Notes under the pieces: generated by a model
The model's database searches: none
What the model was told of the DNA's origin: nothing
The model's input: the letters and a program-made list of their open reading frames with translations, nothing else
Made by a program: the position numbers and the translations under genes
Source: Agrococcus baldri
GTDB lineage: Bacteria; Actinomycetota; Actinomycetes; Actinomycetales; Microbacteriaceae
Assembly (NCBI GenBank): GCA_007988785.1
Contig: BJUU01000019.1
Span: 1 to 47,550, forward strand
Reading direction: 5' to 3'
Length of the DNA stretch: 47,550 bases
Shown: piece by piece, positions 1 to 9,043 of the stretch
How positions within the stretch are numbered: position 1 is the stretch's first letter
Layout: the number at the start of each line of letters is the position of its first letter

Positions 1-11
1 CGGGTGATCGA

Positions 12-941
12 TCAGTAGCGGTCGGGCGTCGGGAACTCGGGCGTCGGCAGCACGGTGCCTGCCGTCTGCTCCCACAGCGAGGCCATGCGGCCATCCTCGT
101 ACGCTGCCTCGAGCGTGTCGTTGATGAACGTGCGGAACTCGTCGTCACCCTTCTCGATGCCGATGCCGTAGGGCTCGGCCGTGAACGTCTCGCCCTCGGC
201 GACCAGCTCGAACTCGCCGGCGTTCTGGTCGACGAAGCCCGCCAGGATGACATTGTCGGTCGTCACCGCGACGACCTGGCCGTTGCGCAGCGGGTCGAGG
301 CAGTTGGAGTAGGCGTCGGTCGGCACGAGCGTGGCGTCGTACTCGTCGACGATGTGCGCCGCCGGGGTCGAGCCCTCGACGGAGCAGACAGGCTGGCCCG
401 CGAGGTCCTCGGGGCCCGTGATGCCCTCGGGGTTGCCCGCTGCCACCATCAGCGCCTGGCCGGCCTCGTAGTACGGCCCGGCGAAGTCGACGGCCTCCTT
501 GCGCGCATCGTTGATCGTGTAGGTCGCGACGACCATGTCGACGTTGCCGTTCTGGATGAAGGTCTCGCGGTTCGCCGAGACCGTCTCCTCCCACTCGATG
601 CCGTCGAACGGGATGCCCAGCTCTGCGGCGATGAGCGACCCGACCGCGACGTCGAAGCCCTCGGGGGCGCCGTCGGGCCCGACGAGGCCGAACAGCGGCT
701 GGTCGAACTTCGTGCCGATCGTGATCGAGCCCGCCTCGGCGAAGGCGGCCATCGTGGTGCCCTCCTCGAACTCCGGCGACTCGACGACCTCGAGGCCGTA
801 GGGGTGCTCGCCGCTGGCCGTGCCGCCGCCGTCGCCGGACTCCTCGGGTGCCTCGGACGAGGTCGTGCCGGCCGGTCCGCCGCACGCGGTGAGGGCGAGG
901 ACCGCGAATGCGGCCACGCCGAGCGTCAGCTTGCTGCGCAT
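12..941 (-). CDS. gluB: Glutamate ABC transporter substrate-binding lipoprotein (GluB-like)
   Basis: Extracellular solute-binding protein that delivers glutamate (or a related amino acid) to an ABC importer; expected to be anchored to the outer face of the membrane. The 309-residue product starts with a lipoprotein signal peptide ending in the lipobox LTAC, with the lipidated cysteine at residue 20. An acidic Gly/Ser-rich linker follows, then a family-3 solute-binding domain (from about residue 70), including the stretches GTKFDQPLFG and DMVVATYTIND. Length is normal for the family. It lies 39 bases downstream of the gluA ATPase on the same strand; the permease genes gluC and gluD would follow beyond the left edge. 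Glutamate is inferred from similarity to GluB; another polar amino acid is possible. Confidence 0.9.
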   Translation of the reverse strand: MRSKLTLGVAAFAVLALTACGGPAGTTSSEAPEESGDGGGTASGEHPYGLEVVESPEFEEGTTMAAFAEAGSITIGTKFDQPLFGLVGPDGAPEGFDVAVGSLIAAELGIPFDGIEWEETVSANRETFIQNGNVDMVVATYTINDARKEAVDFAGPYYEAGQALMVAAGNPEGITGPEDLAGQPVCSVEGSTPAAHIVDEYDATLVPTDAYSNCLDPLRNGQVVAVTTDNVILAGFVDQNAGEFELVAEGETFTAEPYGIGIEKGDDEFRTFINDTLEAAYEDGRMASLWEQTAGTVLPTPEFPTPDRY

Positions 942-980
942 GGTGATTCTCCTTCGAATGATGATGGTGTGGGACGAAAG

Positions 981-1718
981 TCAGTGCGTGAGGATCTTCG
1001 AGAGGAAGTCCTTCGCGCGCGGAGTCTTCGGGTTGGAGAAGAACTCCTCGGGCGTGGAGTCCTCCATCACCTTGCCGTCGGCCATGAAGAGCACGCGCTC
1101 GGCCGCCTTGCGCGCGAAGCCCATCTCGTGGGTCACGACGACCATCGTCATGCCACCGTGCGCGAGCTCGACCATGACGTCGAGCACCTCCGTGATCATC
1201 TCCGGGTCGAGCGCGCTGGTCGGCTCGTCGAAGAGCATGAGCTTCGGCTCCATCGCGAGCGAGCGGGCGATCGCGACGCGCTGCTGCTGTCCGCCGGAGA
1301 GCTGGGCGGGCATCTTGTGGGCCTGGTTGCCGATGCCGACGCGATCGAGCAGCGTCATCGCCTGCTCCTCGGCCTCCTTGCGCTTCTTGCCGCGCACCTT
1401 GATGGGGCCGAGCGTGACGTTCTCGAGGATCGACTTGTGCGAGAAGAGGTTGAACGACTGGAAGACCATGCCGACGTCGGCCCGCAGCTGGGCGAGCTCC
1501 TTGCCCTCCTTCGGCAGGGGCGTGCCGTCGATGCGGATCTCGCCGGAATCGATGGTCTCGAGGCGGTTGATCGCGCGGCAGAAGGTCGACTTGCCGGACC
1601 CGGAGGGCCCGATGACGACGACGACCTGGCCCTTGGGGATGGTGATGTCGATGTCGTTGAGGACGTGGAGTTCGCCGTAGTGCTTGTTGACGTGGTCGAG
1701 CTCGACGAGGGGCTGCAT
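981..1718 (-). CDS. gluA: Amino-acid ABC transporter ATP-binding protein (GluA-like)
   Basis: ATPase that powers uptake of the amino acid captured by the neighbouring binding protein. The 245-residue protein has a Walker A motif GPSGSGKS (residues 37-44), the ABC signature LSGGQQQR (about 140), Walker B LMLFDEP and the switch histidine in VVVTHEMG, the standard polar-amino-acid ATPase pattern. I chose the ATG at 1718 ([10 protein letters not shown]) over an in-frame start 14 codons upstream because the upstream residues do not resemble the family. There is no convincing Shine-Dalgarno sequence. A TTTGAT hexamer lies exactly 6 nt before the ATG, so a leaderless start is possible but weak. It is first in the visible glu operon, followed by gluB. 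Confidence 0.92.
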   Translation of the reverse strand: MQPLVELDHVNKHYGELHVLNDIDITIPKGQVVVVIGPSGSGKSTFCRAINRLETIDSGEIRIDGTPLPKEGKELAQLRADVGMVFQSFNLFSHKSILENVTLGPIKVRGKKRKEAEEQAMTLLDRVGIGNQAHKMPAQLSGGQQQRVAIARSLAMEPKLMLFDEPTSALDPEMITEVLDVMVELAHGGMTMVVVTHEMGFARKAAERVLFMADGKVMEDSTPEEFFSNPKTPRAKDFLSKILTH

Positions 1719-1796
1719 GCGCTCATCAAAGCACGACCTGTGAAGCGCCCGTGCACGCATCGCGCGGATCGCAATGAAACGGTTACACGAGGACCG

Positions 1797-2609
1797 TTAC
1801 ACCCGGCGCTGGGCGAAGGCGCTCTGGTACAGGCAGACGGATGCGGCGGTGGCGAGGTTGAGCGACTCCGCTGCCCCGTAGACCGGCAGTCGAGCCGCCC
1901 GGTCGGCGAGCGCGAGGGTCGTCTCGTCGAGGCCCCTGGCCTCGTTGCCGAACAGCCAGGCGGTGCCGCGCGCGAGCGTGCCGTCGGCCTGCAGCGCGGT
2001 GAGCTCCTCCCCCGACACGTCGGCGGCGAGCACCTGCAGGCCCGACGCGCTCGCGGCGACCACCGCATCCGTCGTCGAAGCACCGACCGAGACGTCGACG
2101 TGGAAGAGCGAGCCCGTGGTCGAGCGCACGACCTTCGGGCTGTAGGGGTCGACGGAGTTGGCCGTGACGATCACGGCGGATGCGCCGGCCGCGTCTGCGG
2201 CGCGCAGGATCGTGCCGAGGTTGCCCGGGTCGCGCACCTCGTGGAGGATCGCGACGAGCGGATGCTCGGCGGCCGCGGCGCGCGCGACGGCCTCCTCGAG
2301 GCGCACGGGAGCCTGCTTCGCGACGGCGACGATACCCTGCGGGTGCACGGTGTCGGCGATCGCGGCGAGCGCCCGCTCGGAGGCAGCGGTGACGGGGGCG
2401 TGCTGCTCGGCAGCGGCGATCAGCGCACCGTGGCGCTCGCGCGCGGCGTCGGTGGCGAACACCTCGACCAGCAGCGCCGGCTGCCAGCGCACGATCTCGT
2501 CGAGAGCTGCCGGGCCCTCCAACAGGAACAGCCCGGTCTGGGACCGGGCTGTTCGCTGCTGGAGCTTGGCAGCCTCACGCACGCGGGGCGCGCGGGGGCT
2601 GTCGAGCAC
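1797..2609 (-). CDS. TrmH/SpoU-family RNA 2'-O-methyltransferase
   Basis: SPOUT-class methyltransferase expected to methylate a ribose in rRNA or tRNA using S-adenosylmethionine. The 270-residue protein has an N-terminal substrate-binding domain (conserved TGLFLLEG about residues 25-32) and a C-terminal SPOUT knot with motif 1 EVRDPGNLG (124-132), motif 2 LFGNEARGL and motif 3 SLNLATAAS near the C-terminus. The start is a GTG only one base after the rplT stop (TGA-C-GTG), so it is probably translationally coupled to rplT. A gene of this type after infC-rpmI-rplT is common in actinobacteria and suggests 23S rRNA as target; the exact nucleotide cannot be read from sequence. A strong hairpin lies within codons 19-28. 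The TAA stop overlaps a small inverted repeat (1778-1798). Confidence 0.88.
   Translation of the reverse strand: MLDSPRAPRVREAAKLQQRTARSQTGLFLLEGPAALDEIVRWQPALLVEVFATDAARERHGALIAAAEQHAPVTAASERALAAIADTVHPQGIVAVAKQAPVRLEEAVARAAAAEHPLVAILHEVRDPGNLGTILRAADAAGASAVIVTANSVDPYSPKVVRSTTGSLFHVDVSVGASTTDAVVAASASGLQVLAADVSGEELTALQADGTLARGTAWLFGNEARGLDETTLALADRAARLPVYGAAESLNLATAASVCLYQSAFAQRRV
2526..2554 (-). terminator. Strong hairpin inside the 5' end of the TrmH-type gene
   Basis: Perfect 13-bp stem (GAACAGCCCGGTC and its complement) with a 3-nt loop, 57-85 nt downstream of the rplT stop on the transcribed minus strand, followed by the moderately U-rich TTCCTGTTGG. Stem and spacing suggest an intrinsic terminator or attenuator for infC-rpmI-rplT that happens to lie in coding sequence (codons 19-28 of the next gene). 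Function is inferred. Confidence 0.5.
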
Positions 2610-2610
2610 G

Positions 2611-2994
2611 TCAGGCGCTCTTGGGTGCCGAGGTGTCAGCCGGCAGGGCGGCCTTCGCCGACTCCACGAGCGCAGCGAAGGTGGCGGGCTCGTTGACCGC
2701 GAGCTCTGCGAGCATGCGGCGGTCGACCTCGATGCCAGCCAGGCCGAGGCCCTGGATGAGGCGGTTGTAGGTCAGGCCGTTCTGGCGCGACGCGGCGTTG
2801 ATGCGCTGGATCCACAGGCGGCGGAAGTCGCCCTTCTTGGCCTTGCGGTCGCGGAACGCGTAGACGTGCGAGTGGAGCAGCTGCTCCTTCGCCTTGCGGT
2901 AGAGGCGCGAACGCTGGCCGCGGTAGCCCGAGGCCTGCTCGAGGATGACGCGACGCTTCTTGTGGGCGTTGACTGCCCGCTTGACACGTGCCAT
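2611..2994 (-). CDS. rplT: 50S ribosomal protein L20
   Basis: Primary 23S rRNA-binding protein needed early in assembly of the large ribosomal subunit. The 127-residue product begins [15 protein letters not shown], the typical basic L20 N-terminal extension, and continues through the conserved [16 protein letters not shown] and [14 protein letters not shown] stretches. The C-terminus has a short extra tail ([13 protein letters not shown]). It is third in infC-rpmI-rplT, 37 bases after rpmI, and is followed after one base by the TrmH-type methylase. In many bacteria L20 represses its own operon by binding the mRNA; I could not identify an L20 binding site here. Confidence 0.98.
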   Translation of the reverse strand: MARVKRAVNAHKKRRVILEQASGYRGQRSRLYRKAKEQLLHSHVYAFRDRKAKKGDFRRLWIQRINAASRQNGLTYNRLIQGLGLAGIEVDRRMLAELAVNEPATFAALVESAKAALPADTSAPKSA

Positions 2995-3031
2995 GAGTCT
3001 GTTCTCTCTATCTCTTCTATCGTCGCGCGCG

Positions 3032-3226
3032 TCAGCGGGCGAGCAGCTTCTTGATGTTCTTGGCGTCGGCCGGGGCCAGCACCTTGTCCTTGTTCAGGCG
3101 GCGCGTCTGGACCGACGACTTCACCTCGAGGTTGTGGCGCATGCCGGCCTGCTGCTTGCGGATCTTGCCGCTGCCGGTGACCTTGAAGCGCTTCTTCGCA
3201 CCGGAGTGCGTCTTCTGCTTGGGCAT
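3032..3226 (-). CDS. rpmI: 50S ribosomal protein L35
   Basis: Small basic protein of the large ribosomal subunit. The 64-residue product starts [21 protein letters not shown] and ends in the conserved KNIKKLLAR, a full-length L35. A clear Shine-Dalgarno GGAGAG lies just before the ATG and overlaps the end of infC, whose TAG stop is 9 bases upstream, so the two are tightly linked. It is followed by rplT in the standard translation-factor/ribosomal-protein operon. Confidence 0.98.
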   Translation of the reverse strand: MPKQKTHSGAKKRFKVTGSGKIRKQQAGMRHNLEVKSSVQTRRLNKDKVLAPADAKNIKKLLAR

Positions 3227-3235
3227 TCTTCTCTC

Positions 3236-4339
<1,104 letters not shown>

Positions 4340-4345
4340 CGCGGG

Positions 4346-4351
4346 CTCCTT
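4346..4351 (-). promoter_or_regulatory. infC Shine-Dalgarno fixing the ATC start
   Basis: Minus-strand AAGGAG, inside the longer GAGAAGGAG, sits 6 nt before ATC at 4339. This spacing is ideal and is the main reason for choosing the non-canonical start over upstream in-frame ATG codons (for example at 4453), whose translation shows no family similarity. Confidence 0.8.
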
Positions 4352-4515
4352 CTCGATGTGTGCTGTGTGCGGGTGCACGGCGAGAAGAGGAGCCAGGACG
4401 CGCGCGATGCCACGTGGCTCAGCACCTGTTCCTGCGGGTCTCACGACGCGCATCCGGTGCTGCTGACCCGGTAGCCTTGAAGCGGCTGCGGGTGGGATTG
4501 CTCCTCTTTCACCTC

Positions 4516-4529
4516 CGGGCAAGAGCCCG
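4516..4529 (-). promoter_or_regulatory. Hairpin in the infC 5' leader, with candidate upstream -10
   Basis: A perfect 5-bp stem CGGGC-loop-GCCCG lies just downstream of a TAGGCT -10-like hexamer (4541-4546, minus strand). If that hexamer is used, transcription starts near 4534 and infC has a leader of about 195 nt containing this hairpin. The leader could carry autoregulation by IF-3 or L20; this is inference. Confidence 0.35.
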
Positions 4530-4574
4530 AAACCTGCACAAGCCTACCAGAGACCTACCTTCGGGAGAAGAGCG

Positions 4575-4934
4575 ATGACCGACGCTGCCCAGCACTCGCA
4601 TGACGACGACGGCCTCGAGCAGGCCCGCGACATCGCGGAGGTGCCGGCGGTCGAGCTCATCAACACGGTCGCCATCCATCTGCTGAGCGCGGCGGCCGTC
4701 AAGGTCGGCCTCGCCGACGATCCCGAGCAGCAGCTCGACCTCGACGAGGCGCGCAAGCTCATCAACGCGCTCGCCGGGCTCGTGACCGCAGCGGCGCCCG
4801 AGGTGGGCAGCATGCACGCGGCCCCGCTGCGCGACGGGCTGCGGTCGGTGCAGCTCGCGTTCCGCGAGGCGAGCACGATCGCCGACGCGCCCGGCAAGGG
4901 GCCCGGCGAGAAGTTCACCGGCTCGGTCGTCTGA
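4575..4934 (+). CDS. DUF1844 family protein
   Basis: Conserved actinobacterial protein of unknown function, 119 residues. The DUF1844 core is recognisable as EVPAVELINTVAIHLLSAAAVKVGL followed by LDEARKLINALAGLV (about residues 22-75); the N-terminus is acidic and the protein looks soluble and mostly helical. The ATG is preceded by GGGAGAAGAG. It is divergent from infC, with both promoters between about 4541 and 4561 (candidate -10 TACCTT at 4556-4561). The gene commonly sits beside infC in this phylum, but no function can be deduced. A 7-bp inverted repeat overlapping its stop (4919-4940) may end transcription from both sides towards the convergent SseB gene. Confidence 0.88.
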   Translation: MTDAAQHSHDDDGLEQARDIAEVPAVELINTVAIHLLSAAAVKVGLADDPEQQLDLDEARKLINALAGLVTAAAPEVGSMHAAPLRDGLRSVQLAFREASTIADAPGKGPGEKFTGSVV

Positions 4935-4946
4935 GCCGGCTCCCGG

Positions 4947-5786
4947 CTACGCCCTGCCGCTCCGCCGGGCCTGCCATTCGGTGCGGGTGAGGGCGAGCGC
5001 CGCAGGCGCGACGAGCGGCAGCCGCGCGGATCCGCCGTCCCAGAGGTGCGCGCGCACCGCGAGGCCCGTGACGCGCTCGCGCACCACCTCGGAGCCGCTG
5101 AGCAGCCGCGCCGCCCGCTGCACCTGCTCGGTCGCGTCCTGCGCGCCGTCGACGAGCGCGTGCACCTCGAGCTCCGCCCCGGCGAGCCGGCTCCGCGGGT
5201 CGCCGGTCGCCAGCACCACCGCCTGCACCGCGGGCTGGGCGAACAGGGCCTCGGCGACGGCCGTGTGCACGGCCGCGTCCTCGGCACCCCACTGCCACGA
5301 GGCATCCGTCAGCAGCGCCTCGAGCATGGTGCGCGTGAGCACGAACTCGCTCTCGCTGCCGGGGTCGATGACGACGCGGGCGGGACCGTCGAGCGCTGCC
5401 GCGGCGGCGCGCTGCACGCTCGTCGGCACCGGCCGGGCCTTCGCGTTCCACGACTGCATCGCCGCGACGTGCGAGAACATCGGCAGGATGCCGCCGCCGT
5501 CGGGACCGGCCACGGTGACGATCGAGAGCTCCTGCGTCTTGTCGATCGTGCGACCGCGCTCATCGACGCCCGTCTCCCCCGCGGCGGCCAGCAGCGGCAC
5601 CAGCAGGCGCTGCCCGCGCAGCGCGTCGACCACGAGGGCCTGGCCCCCGGTGCCGGCGGCCAGCGCGCGCACGGCGTCGACGTAGCCTGCCGGCGCCGAG
5701 CCGTCGTCGCCCGCGTAGGCGGTGTCGTGATGGGTGAACGAGCGCCCCTCCCAGGGGCGGCCCGCCGAGTCGGCCGCGTGGCTCAC
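4947..5786 (-). CDS. SseB family protein
   Basis: The 279-residue product matches the SseB N-terminal domain family, whose biochemical role is unclear. Recognisable parts are the opening GRPWEGRSF, the central VPLLAAAGET ... TQELSIVTVAGPDG and PVPTSVQRAAAAALDGPARVVIDPGS, with a C-terminal half predicted to be alpha/beta. The GTG start at 5786 is 10 bases after the hisA stop; an in-frame start further upstream would lie inside hisA and reads as Arg/Ser-rich nonsense. It is the last gene of the hisC-hisB-hisH-hisA operon by position and orientation. That position is common in actinobacteria but does not prove a role in histidine synthesis. Confidence 0.82.
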   Translation of the reverse strand: MSHAADSAGRPWEGRSFTHHDTAYAGDDGSAPAGYVDAVRALAAGTGGQALVVDALRGQRLLVPLLAAAGETGVDERGRTIDKTQELSIVTVAGPDGGGILPMFSHVAAMQSWNAKARPVPTSVQRAAAAALDGPARVVIDPGSESEFVLTRTMLEALLTDASWQWGAEDAAVHTAVAEALFAQPAVQAVVLATGDPRSRLAGAELEVHALVDGAQDATEQVQRAARLLSGSEVVRERVTGLAVRAHLWDGGSARLPLVAPAALALTRTEWQARRSGRA

Positions 5787-5796
5787 GCCCGCGGCC

Positions 5797-6546
5797 CTAC
5801 GCGCCGGCGACGTCCAGCGCCGCGACGAGGGTGAAGGCGCCCGCGTAGAGCGCCTTGCCGACGATCGCGCCCTCGACGCCGTGCGGCACGAGCTCGCGGA
5901 GCGCGGCGATGTCGTCGAGGCTCGAGACACCGCCGGAGGCGACGACCGGCTTCTCGGTGCGCTCGGCGACCTGCTTGAGCAGCTCGAGGTTCGGGCCCCG
6001 CAGCGTGCCGTCCTTGGTGACGTCGGTGACGACGTAGCGGCTGCAGCCGGCGGCCTCGAGCCGGTCGAGCACGTGCCAGAGGTCGCCGCCGTCCTGCGTC
6101 CAGCCGCGCGCGGCGAGCGTCGTGCCGCGCACGTCGAGGCCGACCGCGATCTGGTCGCCGTACTCGGCGATGACGGCGGCGGTCCACTCGGGGTTCTCGA
6201 GCGCCGCGGTGCCGAGGTTGATGCGCTTCACGCCCGTGGCGAGGGCAGCCTCGAGCGAGGCCTCGTCGCGGATGCCGCCCGAGAGCTCGACCTGCACGCG
6301 GCCCTTGACGGCCTTGATGACCCGCTTGATGACGGCACGGTTGTCGCCGCGGCCGAAGGCTGCGTCGAGGTCGACGAGGTGCAGCCACTCCGCGCCCTGC
6401 CGCACCCAGTCCTCCGCGGCGTCGACCGGGCTGCCGAAGGAGGTCTCGGTGCCCGCCTTGCCCTGCGTCAGCCGCACGGCCTTGCCGTCGGCGACGTCGA
6501 TGGCGGGCAGCAGCTGCAGCCTGGGCGACTGGTTGAAATCGGTCAT
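5797..6546 (-). CDS. hisA: Phosphoribosyl isomerase (PriA-type HisA)
   Basis: Converts ProFAR to PRFAR in histidine biosynthesis; in actinobacteria the PriA form also isomerises phosphoribosylanthranilate for tryptophan synthesis. The 249-residue (beta-alpha)8 barrel begins [22 protein letters not shown], with D17 on strand 1 as general base candidate and D138 in VGLDVRG. The loop [11 protein letters not shown] is characteristic of PriA, supporting dual specificity. The C-terminal phosphate site [11 protein letters not shown] is intact. It lies between hisH (87 bases upstream) and the SseB gene (10 bases downstream). That it also acts as TrpF is inferred from PriA features; no trpF is visible in this window. 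Confidence 0.95.
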   Translation of the reverse strand: MTDFNQSPRLQLLPAIDVADGKAVRLTQGKAGTETSFGSPVDAAEDWVRQGAEWLHLVDLDAAFGRGDNRAVIKRVIKAVKGRVQVELSGGIRDEASLEAALATGVKRINLGTAALENPEWTAAVIAEYGDQIAVGLDVRGTTLAARGWTQDGGDLWHVLDRLEAAGCSRYVVTDVTKDGTLRGPNLELLKQVAERTEKPVVASGGVSSLDDIAALRELVPHGVEGAIVGKALYAGAFTLVAALDVAGA

Positions 6547-6633
6547 GGGGAACGATGCCTTCTTCGGATGCGGTGGGTGATCGGCGCGGCGATCGGGCGT
6601 GCGATCAGCCCCAGCGATGGTACTCGCGGGGGG

Positions 6634-7266
6634 TCAGAGACCGCGAACCCAGTTCGACAGCAGGCGGATGCCCGCCTCGCCCGACTTCTCGGGGTGGAAC
6701 TGGGTCGCGCTCAGCGGGCCGTTCTCGACCGCGGCGATGAACCGCTCGCCGTGCTCGGCCCACGTGACGCGGGGCTGGCGGATGCGCGGGTGCGGGTCGA
6801 TGTGCCACTCGGTGGCCGCGTAGGAGTGCACGAAGTAGAAGCGCTCATCCCGCAGCCCGGCGAACAGCTCGGAGTCCTCCGGCGCGTCGACCTCGGCCCA
6901 GCCCATGTGGGGCAGGATGTCTGCCCGCAGGCGGCGCACCGTGCCGGGCCACTCGTCGAGCGCGTCGGTGTGGACGCCGCCCTCCTCGCCGGCGGAGAAG
7001 AGCACCTGCATGCCGACGCAGATGCCGAGCACCGGTCGCGTGCCCGCGAGGCGGCGGCCGATGAGCTCGCCGCCGCGGATGGCCTGGATGCCGGCCATGC
7101 AGGCGGCGATCGAGCCGACCCCCGGCACCACGAGGCCGTCGGCGGCCATCACGGCGCCGCGGTCGGCCGTCAGGGTGACGCTCGCGCCGGCGGCCTCGAG
7201 GGCCTTCGCCGCCGAGTGCACGTTGCCGAGCCCGTAGTCGAGCAGGGCGACGGTGGGCCGGGTCAC
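6634..7266 (-). CDS. hisH: Imidazole glycerol phosphate synthase glutaminase subunit
   Basis: Glutamine amidotransferase that releases ammonia from glutamine and channels it to HisF for making imidazole glycerol phosphate and AICAR. The 210-residue class-I amidotransferase has its full triad: nucleophile C83 in [11 protein letters not shown]191 and E193 in TQFHPEKSG. The N-terminal [14 protein letters not shown] is typical of HisH. The start is GTG at 7266. It sits between hisB and hisA on the same strand. The partner hisF is not in this window and must be elsewhere or further along the chromosome. Confidence 0.96.
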   Translation of the reverse strand: MTRPTVALLDYGLGNVHSAAKALEAAGASVTLTADRGAVMAADGLVVPGVGSIAACMAGIQAIRGGELIGRRLAGTRPVLGICVGMQVLFSAGEEGGVHTDALDEWPGTVRRLRADILPHMGWAEVDAPEDSELFAGLRDERFYFVHSYAATEWHIDPHPRIRQPRVTWAEHGERFIAAVENGPLSATQFHPEKSGEAGIRLLSNWVRGL

Positions 7267-7294
7267 GGCGCAGCCTCGATGGTGGGACGCAGCA

Positions 7295-7894
7295 CTACAG
7301 CGCGCCCTTGGTGGAGGGCACGCCGCTCACGCGCGGGTCGGGCTCGACGGCGACGCGCAGCGCGCGCGCGAAGGCCTTGAACTCGGCCTCGGCGACGTGG
7401 TGCGGGTCGCGCCCGGCGAGCACCTCGACGTGCGCGGTGATGCGCGCGTTCAGCGTGATCGCCTCGAAGACGTGACGCACGAGCGAGCCGGTGAAGTGGC
7501 CGCCGATCCGGTGCAGCTCGAAGCCGGCGGGCTCGCCGCCGTGCACGAGGAAGGGGCGGCCGGAGAGGTCGACGACGGCGCGCGCGAGCGCCTCGTCGAG
7601 CGGCACCGTCGCATCGCCGTAGCGACGCACGCCCGCCTTGTCGCCGAGCGCGTCGCGGAGCGCGAGGCCGAGCGCGATCGCGGTGTCCTCGACGGTGTGG
7701 TGCGCGTCGATGTCGGTGTCGCCGGAGGCCTGCACCTCGAGGTCGATGAGCGAGTGCTTCGACAGCGCGGTGAGCATGTGGTCGAAGAAGGGCACGGTCG
7801 TCGAGATCGACGAGGTGCCGGTGCCGTCGAGGTCGAGCGAGAGGCGGATGCTCGACTCGCTCGTCGTGCGCTCGATGGTTGCGGTGCGGGCCAT
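7295..7894 (-). CDS. hisB: Imidazoleglycerol-phosphate dehydratase
   Basis: Manganese enzyme that dehydrates imidazoleglycerol phosphate to imidazole acetol phosphate. The 199-residue, single-function protein contains the metal motifs [13 protein letters not shown] and [14 protein letters not shown] near the N-terminus and a second pair in the C-terminal half ([17 protein letters not shown] ... [12 protein letters not shown]). The start is ATG at 7894, nine bases after the hisC stop codon. The minus strand reads TAGGAT-6 nt-ATG, the leaderless promoter signature seen elsewhere in the window, and the TAG of that hexamer is the hisC stop. It may therefore have its own leaderless transcript in addition to read-through from hisC. 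Confidence 0.97.
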   Translation of the reverse strand: MARTATIERTTSESSIRLSLDLDGTGTSSISTTVPFFDHMLTALSKHSLIDLEVQASGDTDIDAHHTVEDTAIALGLALRDALGDKAGVRRYGDATVPLDEALARAVVDLSGRPFLVHGGEPAGFELHRIGGHFTGSLVRHVFEAITLNARITAHVEVLAGRDPHHVAEAEFKAFARALRVAVEPDPRVSGVPSTKGAL

Positions 7895-7900
7895 GGCTCG

Positions 7901-7906
7901 ATCCTA
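7901..7906 (-). promoter_or_regulatory. Candidate -10 for a leaderless hisB transcript
   Basis: TAGGAT on the minus strand lies exactly 6 nt before the hisB ATG and includes the hisC TAG stop codon. Because hisB is inside an operon, this could also be chance. Confidence 0.35.
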
Positions 7907-8983
7907 TTCTGCGAGCAGCTCGGCCATGGCGGCCAGCAGCGCCGTGGTCTCCCCCGGCGTCCCGGCGGTGATGCGCAGGGTGCCGGGGAGCCCCACGTCG
8001 CGCACCAGGATGCCGCGGTCGAGCAGCGACCGGAAGGTGCGCGCGGGGTCGGCGATGCCGCCGACGAGCACGAAGTTGGCGTCGGACGGGTGGGGCTGCA
8101 GGCCGAGCGCGGCAAGCTCGTCGACGATGCGGTCGCGCTGCTCGCGCAGCGCGTCGACGCGCGCGAGCATCTCGTCGCTGTGGCGGAGCGCGGCGATCGC
8201 GGCGGCCTGGGTGATGGCCGAGAGGTGGTACGGGAGCCGCACGAGCCGCAGCGCATCGATCACGGCCGGATCCGCGGCGAGGTAGCCGACGCGGATGCCG
8301 GCGAACGCGAAGGCCTTGCTCATGGTGCGCGAGACCAGCAGGCGCGGGAAGCGCTCGAGCAGCGTCAGCGCCGTCTGGCTGCGGTCGTGCGCGAACTCGG
8401 CATAGGCCTCGTCGACGAGCACGATCCCGCGCGCCGCCTCGGCGGCCGCCTCGACGACGTCGAGGCCGATGGCGGTGCCGGTGGGGTTGTTGGGCGAGCA
8501 CAGGAACACCACGTCGGGGTCGTGCTCGGCGATGGCCGCGCGCACGGCCTCGGGCGTCAGCGTGAAGTCGGCCGCGCGCGGCACCGGCACCCACTCCATG
8601 CCCACGCCCTGCGCGAGCAGCGGGTACATCGAGTACGTGGGCGTGAACGACAGCAGCGATCGGCCGGGGCCGCCGAAGGCCTGCAGCACGTGCTGCAGCA
8701 CCTCGTTCGAGCCGTTGCCCGCCCAGATCTGCGCCGGCTCGAGGCCGTGGCCGAGGTAGTCGGCGAAGGCGCCACGGAGCGTGTCGAAGTCGCGATCCGG
8801 GTAGCGGTTCGCCTCGGGCAGCGCCCGCGCGATCTCCTGCACGATGTCGAGCGCGACGGCCTCCGGCACGCGGTAGGCGTTCTCGTTGACGTTCAGCCGC
8901 ACGGGGACCTCGAGCTGCGGGGCGCCGTACGGCGTCAGACCGCGCAGGTCGTCGCGGATGGGCAGGTCGTCGAGGCTCGTCAC
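7904..8983 (-). CDS. hisC: Histidinol-phosphate aminotransferase
   Basis: PLP-dependent enzyme that transaminates imidazole acetol phosphate to histidinol phosphate with glutamate. The 359-residue fold-type-I aminotransferase has the N-terminal RLNVNENAYRVP, the PLP-contact CSPNNPTGT (about 162-170), the aspartate/tyrosine region VLVDEAYAEF (188-197) and the Schiff-base lysine K223 in SRTMSKAFAFAG. The start is GTG at 8983, preceded by TAGGCT-6 nt, suggesting a leaderless operon promoter. It is the first visible gene of hisC-hisB-hisH-hisA-sseB; hisD, which often precedes it, is absent here and is replaced by the SOS gene pair. Confidence 0.96.
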   Translation of the reverse strand: MTSLDDLPIRDDLRGLTPYGAPQLEVPVRLNVNENAYRVPEAVALDIVQEIARALPEANRYPDRDFDTLRGAFADYLGHGLEPAQIWAGNGSNEVLQHVLQAFGGPGRSLLSFTPTYSMYPLLAQGVGMEWVPVPRAADFTLTPEAVRAAIAEHDPDVVFLCSPNNPTGTAIGLDVVEAAAEAARGIVLVDEAYAEFAHDRSQTALTLLERFPRLLVSRTMSKAFAFAGIRVGYLAADPAVIDALRLVRLPYHLSAITQAAAIAALRHSDEMLARVDALREQRDRIVDELAALGLQPHPSDANFVLVGGIADPARTFRSLLDRGILVRDVGLPGTLRITAGTPGETTALLAAMAELLAE

Positions 8984-8989
8984 CGAACC

Positions 8990-8995
8990 AGCCTA
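8990..8995 (-). promoter_or_regulatory. Candidate -10 of the his operon (leaderless)
   Basis: TAGGCT followed by 6 nt and the GTG start of hisC. There is no Shine-Dalgarno sequence, consistent with a leaderless mRNA. It lies in the short gap between the LysM gene and hisC. Confidence 0.6.
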
Positions 8996-9043
8996 GGTGC
9001 TCGGATCCCCGTTGTCAGATGCCGTGCGCGGTGCGGGGCGCGG

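Noticed and set aside
354-2696. Very long open frame on the plus strand opposite gluB, gluA and the TrmH-type gene
   Set aside because: Its translation is dominated by Arg/Gly/Val/Asp as expected from the antisense of GC-rich codons, it matches nothing I recognise, and it spans three confident genes.
4441-4512. Leader peptide upstream of infC (GTG start near 4512, about 23 codons)
   Set aside because: The only possible Shine-Dalgarno overlaps the start codon itself, and no regulatory codon run is apparent.
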